Part shown: one piece after another, positions 5,780-9,332 of the stretch | How the letters are laid out: every line of letters begins with the position of its first letter | Numbering within the stretch: the stretch's first letter is position 1 | Assembly: GCA_027063105.1 (NCBI GenBank) | Contig: JAMOSL010000113.1 | Span: 1-9,332, forward strand | DNA: 9,332 bases | Reading direction: 5' to 3' | From: Campylobacteraceae bacterium | Lineage (GTDB): Bacteria; Campylobacterota; Campylobacteria; Campylobacterales; Sulfurovaceae | Notes under the pieces: model-generated | Told to the model about the DNA's origin: nothing | Databases searched by the model: none | Seen by the model: the letters and a program-made list of their open reading frames with translations, nothing else | Program-made: the position numbers and the translations under genes

Positions 5780-7882
5780 TTGAACATTCTAAAGCCATTT
5801 CAAATTATAAAGAATAATCCTATGCTTCTAAAAAAGATATGGTTTTATCTAAAAAGAGGTGAAATAGCATATTTACTATCTAAAGGAAAAGAGAAGAGTC
5901 AACAAAATAATGAAATAGGTAAAGAAGTCGTAAAGATATCGCCCAAAGAATATTTTACTGATTTTATTATAGAAAAGTATAAAATTAATATATCTATTGA
6001 TATTATTATCCCTGTATATAATGGATTGGAGTTTTTGGAGTCCCTATTCAACAGTTTGGAGAGTAACACCTCATCAGCCCATAGATTAATAGTTATAGAT
6101 GACTGTAGTCCTGATAAAATGGTTAAACCATATTTACTAAAGAGATTACAGAAGCATAAGAATCATATATTTATAGAGCATAAAGAGAATTTAGGATTTG
6201 TAAAAAGTGTTAACGAAGCATATAGTTATACCAAAAATCATTTTCTAATTTTAAATACAGATACAGAAGTTCCAGAATTTTGGTTAGAGAGAGTTATATA
6301 TCCTATATTAAAGATGGATAAAGTTGCATCAACAACTCCATTTACAAACTCTGGACAAATTGCAAGTTTTCCAAATTTTATTTTAGATAATGATATATTT
6401 GAAGGCATGAATTTGAATGAGTTAGATAAATCATTTAGAGAGATAAATGCCAGTAACTTTTATGCTGAAGCTCCAACAGGAGTAGGATTTTGTATGGGTA
6501 TTAATTATAATCTAACTAAAGATATTGGATTCTTTTTAGAAGATGAATTTGGTAGAGGCTATGGAGAAGAAAATGATTGGTGTCAAAGAGCTATTAATAA
6601 CGGATATAAGAATTTAATAGTTCCTAATCTTTTTGTATATCATAAACATGGTGGTTCATTCTCTATTGAAGACAAGAAAAAATTAATAAAAGAGAACTCT
6701 ATAAAACTTCTTCATAAACATCCAAATTATGATAGAGAAGTACAAGATTATATTAAATTGGATATCCATAAAGATTTACGAAATATTTTAATAATTATTG
6801 CCTCTTCAAGTCAAGATGGAGTTCATCTAATTATAAATCAGGCATTGGGTGGAGGTTCTAATATATACTCTGATGATTTAGTAGAGATATATAAAAAAGA
6901 GAATAAAAAGTTACTTCAATTAATATACAATTATTATACCAATAGCTTTATTATATATTTTGATTATAAAGATTACAATTTTGCTTTTGAGATTAAAAGT
7001 TTTGATGAGGTTCAAATATTTTTAGAAAAAGTTAAATTCAAAGAGATATTTATAAATAATCTAGTTTCATTTAAAGAGATAGAAAATACAATAGGTTTTA
7101 TTAAAAAGTTAGTAAAAAGAGATAATCCTAAAGTAATTACAGCTATTCATGACTATTTCATAATATGTCCAAACTATATGCTTTTGAATTTAGAAAATAA
7201 ATATTGTAATATTCCTAATAATCTTAAAGAGTGTAATAGTTGCTTAAAGAATAGTAATTTAGAGTGGAAGACACTTAGTGATGGTAATATGGATATTATC
7301 AAATGGCGTAAAAACTTTCAAGAGTTATTAAATACATCAAATAGCATTATATGTTTCTCAAACTCATCAAAAAATATTTTGTTAAAAGCTTATAATTTTT
7401 TAGATATAAATAAGATACTTATTATTCCACATAAAATAGAACCATTAAGAGAAGTTAATTATATGAAGGAAGAAGATAAAGAATATACTACAATAGGAAT
7501 CTTAGGAGCTATAAACGAAGCAAAAGGTGCAGGAATTATAGAAGAGTTGATAGATAGAATAGATAACGAATCTTTAACTCTAAAAATTACTTTGATTGGT
7601 GATACTCCGAGAGCTTTATCTAGTAAAAATCTTAAAATCATAGGAAGATATAAAAGAGAAAATTTGCCAAAAATTGTTGAAGATGAAAAGATAGATATAT
7701 TTTTAATACCATCAATATGTCCAGAGACATTTTCATATACCACTCAAGAGATTATAATGATGAATATGCCAATTATGGTATTTAATATAGGTGCACCAGC
7801 TGAAAGAGTTAAAGAGTATAAAAAGGGTACCGTGTTAGAACCTGACTATATAAATAATATAATAAAATATCTCAATGAATAA
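5780..7882 (+). CDS. Two-domain glycosyltransferase: N-terminal GT2-like (GT-A) and C-terminal GT4-like (GT-B)
   Basis: About 700 residues; positions here are counted from the GTG at 5768, and the likely TTG start is residue 5. The GT2 domain spans about 77-325: DIIIPVYNGLEFLESL 78-93, the nucleotide-binding VIDDCSPD 109-116, the metal-binding NTDTEV 163-168 (DxD-type), and GYGEENDWCQRA 264-275, which holds the acidic catalytic-base motif. The second half looks like a GT-B enzyme: QALGGGSNIYSDDL 358-371 is the N-lobe glycine loop, HDYFIICPNYMLL 461-473, IGILGAINEAKG 576-587 opens the C-lobe, and CPETFSYTTQEIIMMNMP 651-668 contains the E-x7-E motif (E653, E661) of GT4 enzymes. Four cysteines (C467, C480, C489, C492) cluster in the GT-B N-lobe and could hold a metal. 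Both domains seem intact, so the protein may add two successive sugars. There is no membrane segment; it should act on the cytosolic side. Sugar donors are unknown. The stop overlaps the acyltransferase start by 8 nt. Confidence 0.88.
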   Translation: MNILKPFQIIKNNPMLLKKIWFYLKRGEIAYLLSKGKEKSQQNNEIGKEVVKISPKEYFTDFIIEKYKINISIDIIIPVYNGLEFLESLFNSLESNTSSAHRLIVIDDCSPDKMVKPYLLKRLQKHKNHIFIEHKENLGFVKSVNEAYSYTKNHFLILNTDTEVPEFWLERVIYPILKMDKVASTTPFTNSGQIASFPNFILDNDIFEGMNLNELDKSFREINASNFYAEAPTGVGFCMGINYNLTKDIGFFLEDEFGRGYGEENDWCQRAINNGYKNLIVPNLFVYHKHGGSFSIEDKKKLIKENSIKLLHKHPNYDREVQDYIKLDIHKDLRNILIIIASSSQDGVHLIINQALGGGSNIYSDDLVEIYKKENKKLLQLIYNYYTNSFIIYFDYKDYNFAFEIKSFDEVQIFLEKVKFKEIFINNLVSFKEIENTIGFIKKLVKRDNPKVITAIHDYFIICPNYMLLNLENKYCNIPNNLKECNSCLKNSNLEWKTLSDGNMDIIKWRKNFQELLNTSNSIICFSNSSKNILLKAYNFLDINKILIIPHKIEPLREVNYMKEEDKEYTTIGILGAINEAKGAGIIEELIDRIDNESLTLKITLIGDTPRALSSKNLKIIGRYKRENLPKIVEDEKIDIFLIPSICPETFSYTTQEIIMMNMPIMVFNIGAPAERVKEYKKGTVLEPDYINNIIKYLNE

Positions 7883-8882
7883 ATCAACTTTAAATAATAT
7901 ACAGATGTTAAGAGGTCTAGCCTCACTATTAGTCGTATTTCACCATCTCCTACCACACTATCTAGCTATGGGTGGAGATTTAAGAATTATTACAACTGTT
8001 TCAGAATGGGGATTTTTAGGAGTTGATATATTTTTTATAATTAGTGGATTTATTATGGCATATACAACATTTAATAAACCAAGAACTTTTAATAGTGCAA
8101 AAATATTTTTTAAACATAGACTCCTTAGAATATATTTAGCATATTGGATATTTTTCATAATGGCGATATTAATAATATATGTGACAGATTCTTTAAAACT
8201 AGAGAGTCTAAATCTAATAAAATCATTTTTTCTCTTAGATATTAATATGTACAAATTAGTTTTACCAATATCGTGGTCTTTGAGCTATGAATTATATTTT
8301 TATTTTCTGTTTTTAGCTACATTTTTATTCTCTGTAAAGATACTAAATAGAGTTATACCTATTTTCTTTTTAATTATATTATCCCTTGTACTATTATCAA
8401 ACTATACAACTATATTAGAAAGTAGTTTTTTCTACTCACACTTTATATTAGAATTTTTTGCAGGAGTTTTACTATATATATATCAAGATAAAATTATAAA
8501 AATATGGATACTACCTATAATTATATTAGTATCCATAATTTCTTATTATTACGGAATTAGCCATGAATTAAAAAATGGTTTATATCGTGTTTTATCCTTT
8601 GGTATTGGTGCGTTAACTCTAGTCTGGACTTTTTTAATATTAGAAAAGTTTAAAATATATCAAGCAAAAGAATATTTTGTATTATTAGGAGATGCCTCTT
8701 ATACTATCTATCTATCACATTTAGTTCTTATTTGGCTATTCTACTTCAGTGGGTTACGAAATCTATTTATGTTCAGTCCAATTATAGGTTGGTTTTTAAT
8801 AGTTTTGATAATTATTTCATTTAGTATTATCTATTATATAAAAGTTGAGAAACCAATATATAAGAAAGCTATATCTTTTTAA
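7875..8882 (+). CDS. Acyltransferase-3 family (OafA/YrhL-like) membrane O-acyltransferase
   Basis: 335 residues, a normal length for a single-domain AT3 protein without the SGNH extension found in longer members. About ten hydrophobic helices are visible. Family motifs: MLRGLASLLVVFHHL 11-25, where R13 and H24 form the R-x10-H motif needed for catalysis in OafA; GFLGVDIFFIISGFI 46-60; the RLLR pair at 82-85; SWSLSYELYFY 133-143; GDASYTIYLSHLV 272-284; and VEKP 324-327 at the end. Such proteins transfer an acyl group, often acetyl, to a sugar on surface polysaccharide, LPS or peptidoglycan, with the acyl donor coming from the cytosol. Here it is the last gene of the cassette. Its ATG (7875) lies inside the end of the glycosyltransferase gene (ATGAATAA) with no separate ribosome binding site, so it should be translated by re-initiation. 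Acyl group and acceptor are not predictable. Confidence 0.92.
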   Translation: MNKSTLNNIQMLRGLASLLVVFHHLLPHYLAMGGDLRIITTVSEWGFLGVDIFFIISGFIMAYTTFNKPRTFNSAKIFFKHRLLRIYLAYWIFFIMAILIIYVTDSLKLESLNLIKSFFLLDINMYKLVLPISWSLSYELYFYFLFLATFLFSVKILNRVIPIFFLIILSLVLLSNYTTILESSFFYSHFILEFFAGVLLYIYQDKIIKIWILPIIILVSIISYYYGISHELKNGLYRVLSFGIGALTLVWTFLILEKFKIYQAKEYFVLLGDASYTIYLSHLVLIWLFYFSGLRNLFMFSPIIGWFLIVLIIISFSIIYYIKVEKPIYKKAISF

Positions 8883-9046
8883 ATTTTTTCTATAATTTTA
8901 AAAATAATCCAGAGTAGTTTTCAACTTTAATACCTTAGAAATATGAAATATAGGAATAGTTAATTAAGTCTTTTTTGGGCATCCTTCACAATTCATTAGA
9001 CAGTTTAAATAAAAAATAGTATCAAGTATCAAGACTCACTCAATAA
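8883..9046. other. Non-coding stretch after the glycan cassette
   Basis: Every frame is broken by stops. I see no GC-rich hairpin with a T-run that would make a confident terminator, no tRNA and no recognisable RNA. A short direct repeat of AGTATCA (9018-9024 and 9025-9031) is the only structure noted. The stretch could be the decayed edge of a neighbouring element, but nothing proves it. Confidence 0.4.
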
Positions 9047-9232
9047 ACTCAAAAAAACTTAAATTTACCACAACTCCATACTCCACTCAAATTTGTGATT
9101 AGACAAGACCTGACAGAAGAGATAAGATTTGAAATAGCCTACCTAGCATATCAGGCACAACAGAGTAAAGATACCGAAATAACAATAGTTAAGTTAGCTC
9201 AAGAGTATAAAAAAATTAATGAAACTAAATGA
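9047..9232 (+). pseudogene. Open frame without a good start, possible N-terminal helix-turn-helix remnant
   Basis: The frame is open from just after TAA 9044-9046 to TGA 9230-9232 (61 codons). The only conventional start, GTG at 9095, has no Shine-Dalgarno and would leave 45 residues. The translated stretch reads coherently: PQLHTPLKFVIRQDL, then EEIRFEIAYLAYQAQQSKD, then TIVKLAQEYKKINETK. The hydrophobic helix followed by KLAQEYK resembles the start of a helix-turn-helix, as in transposases where such a segment continues into a recognition helix; here it stops instead, just after a run of seven A residues (9209-9215). That makes either a truncated or frameshifted gene, or a small intact protein coupled to the next gene, possible. 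I do not recognise the family with confidence. Confidence 0.35.
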
Positions 9233-9332
9233 GGTCAAAAATTTTAAGGAAATTTATAACACTTCAAATGTAGCAAGAAAAATCAGAGAACAATATAATC
9301 AATTAGATAAAGGTAAATATACTATTGAAAAA
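9219..9332 (+). CDS. 5' part of an unrecognised gene running off the right edge
   Basis: ATG 9219-9221 opens a frame that stays open to the end of the window (38 residues: MKLNEVKNFKEIYNTS then NVARKIREQYNQLDKGKYT and IEK). It is lysine- and asparagine-rich, predicted helical, with no signal peptide or membrane segment. Its start lies inside the end of the preceding open frame (14 nt overlap), an arrangement seen in translationally coupled pairs such as toxin-antitoxin modules, but also compatible with a frameshift in one longer gene. The upstream AAGAG at 9200-9204 is rather far for a ribosome binding site. Family and function unknown. Confidence 0.45.
   Translation, partial: MKLNEVKNFKEIYNTSNVARKIREQYNQLDKGKYTIEK

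Noticed and set aside
7459..7743. Minus-strand open frame within the glycosyltransferase
   Set aside because: It is antisense to the GT4-like domain; Ser/Ile-rich chance translation.
7958..8254. Minus-strand open frame within the acyltransferase
   Set aside because: It is antisense to membrane-helix coding sequence, with no supporting start signal.
9018..9031. Tandem AGTATCA repeat considered as the start of an iteron or CRISPR-like array
   Set aside because: Only two 7-bp copies with no spacer; too short to mean anything.

Overview
The window is very AT-rich, with densely packed genes, short overlaps, frequent GTG/TTG starts and promoters that show only a -10 box. Together with the gene content (a MutS fused to an HNH nuclease, a stand-alone ThiD2, a YccA-type Bax-inhibitor protein, a small hemerythrin-like protein), this points to a Campylobacterota (Epsilonproteobacteria) genome of the Sulfurimonas/Sulfurovum/Arcobacter kind. 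That assignment is inferred from protein character; no marker gene is present.

Left edge (1-191): the 3' end of an unrecognised plus-strand gene, convergent with the next block.

Minus-strand block (245-4764): read in the direction of transcription this is hemerythrin-like protein, then Bax inhibitor-1/YccA membrane protein, then ThiD2, then a MutS7-type MutS of 974 residues ending in an HNH nuclease domain. The last three are tightly packed (8-11 nt overlap, then a 7 nt gap) and probably form one operon behind a TATAAT box at 4313-4318. The hemerythrin-like gene lies 48 bp upstream with its own ribosome binding site.

Divergent region (4765-4887): holds the ribosome binding sites of both flanking genes and an extended -10 promoter for the plus-strand cassette.

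Plus-strand cassette (4888-8882): a SAM-dependent methyltransferase, a 700-residue two-domain glycosyltransferase (GT2-like plus GT4-like) and a membrane acyltransferase-3 protein. Intergenic distances are 1 nt and -8 nt, so the three are translationally linked. I infer a small module that builds and modifies (methylates, acylates) a cell-surface glycan; the substrates are not visible from sequence.

Right edge (8883-9332): about 160 bp with no recognisable gene, followed by an open frame without a good start (9047-9232) and, overlapping its end by 14 nt, a gene that starts at 9219 and leaves the window. Neither is recognised with confidence; the first has the look of an N-terminal helix-turn-helix fragment.

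The most notable item is the MutS-HNH fusion. It is not a new family (it fits the described MutS7 subfamily, known also from octocoral mitochondria and giant viruses), but its sharing of an operon with thiD2 and a BI-1 gene is worth checking. I did not find a clear previously undescribed system.
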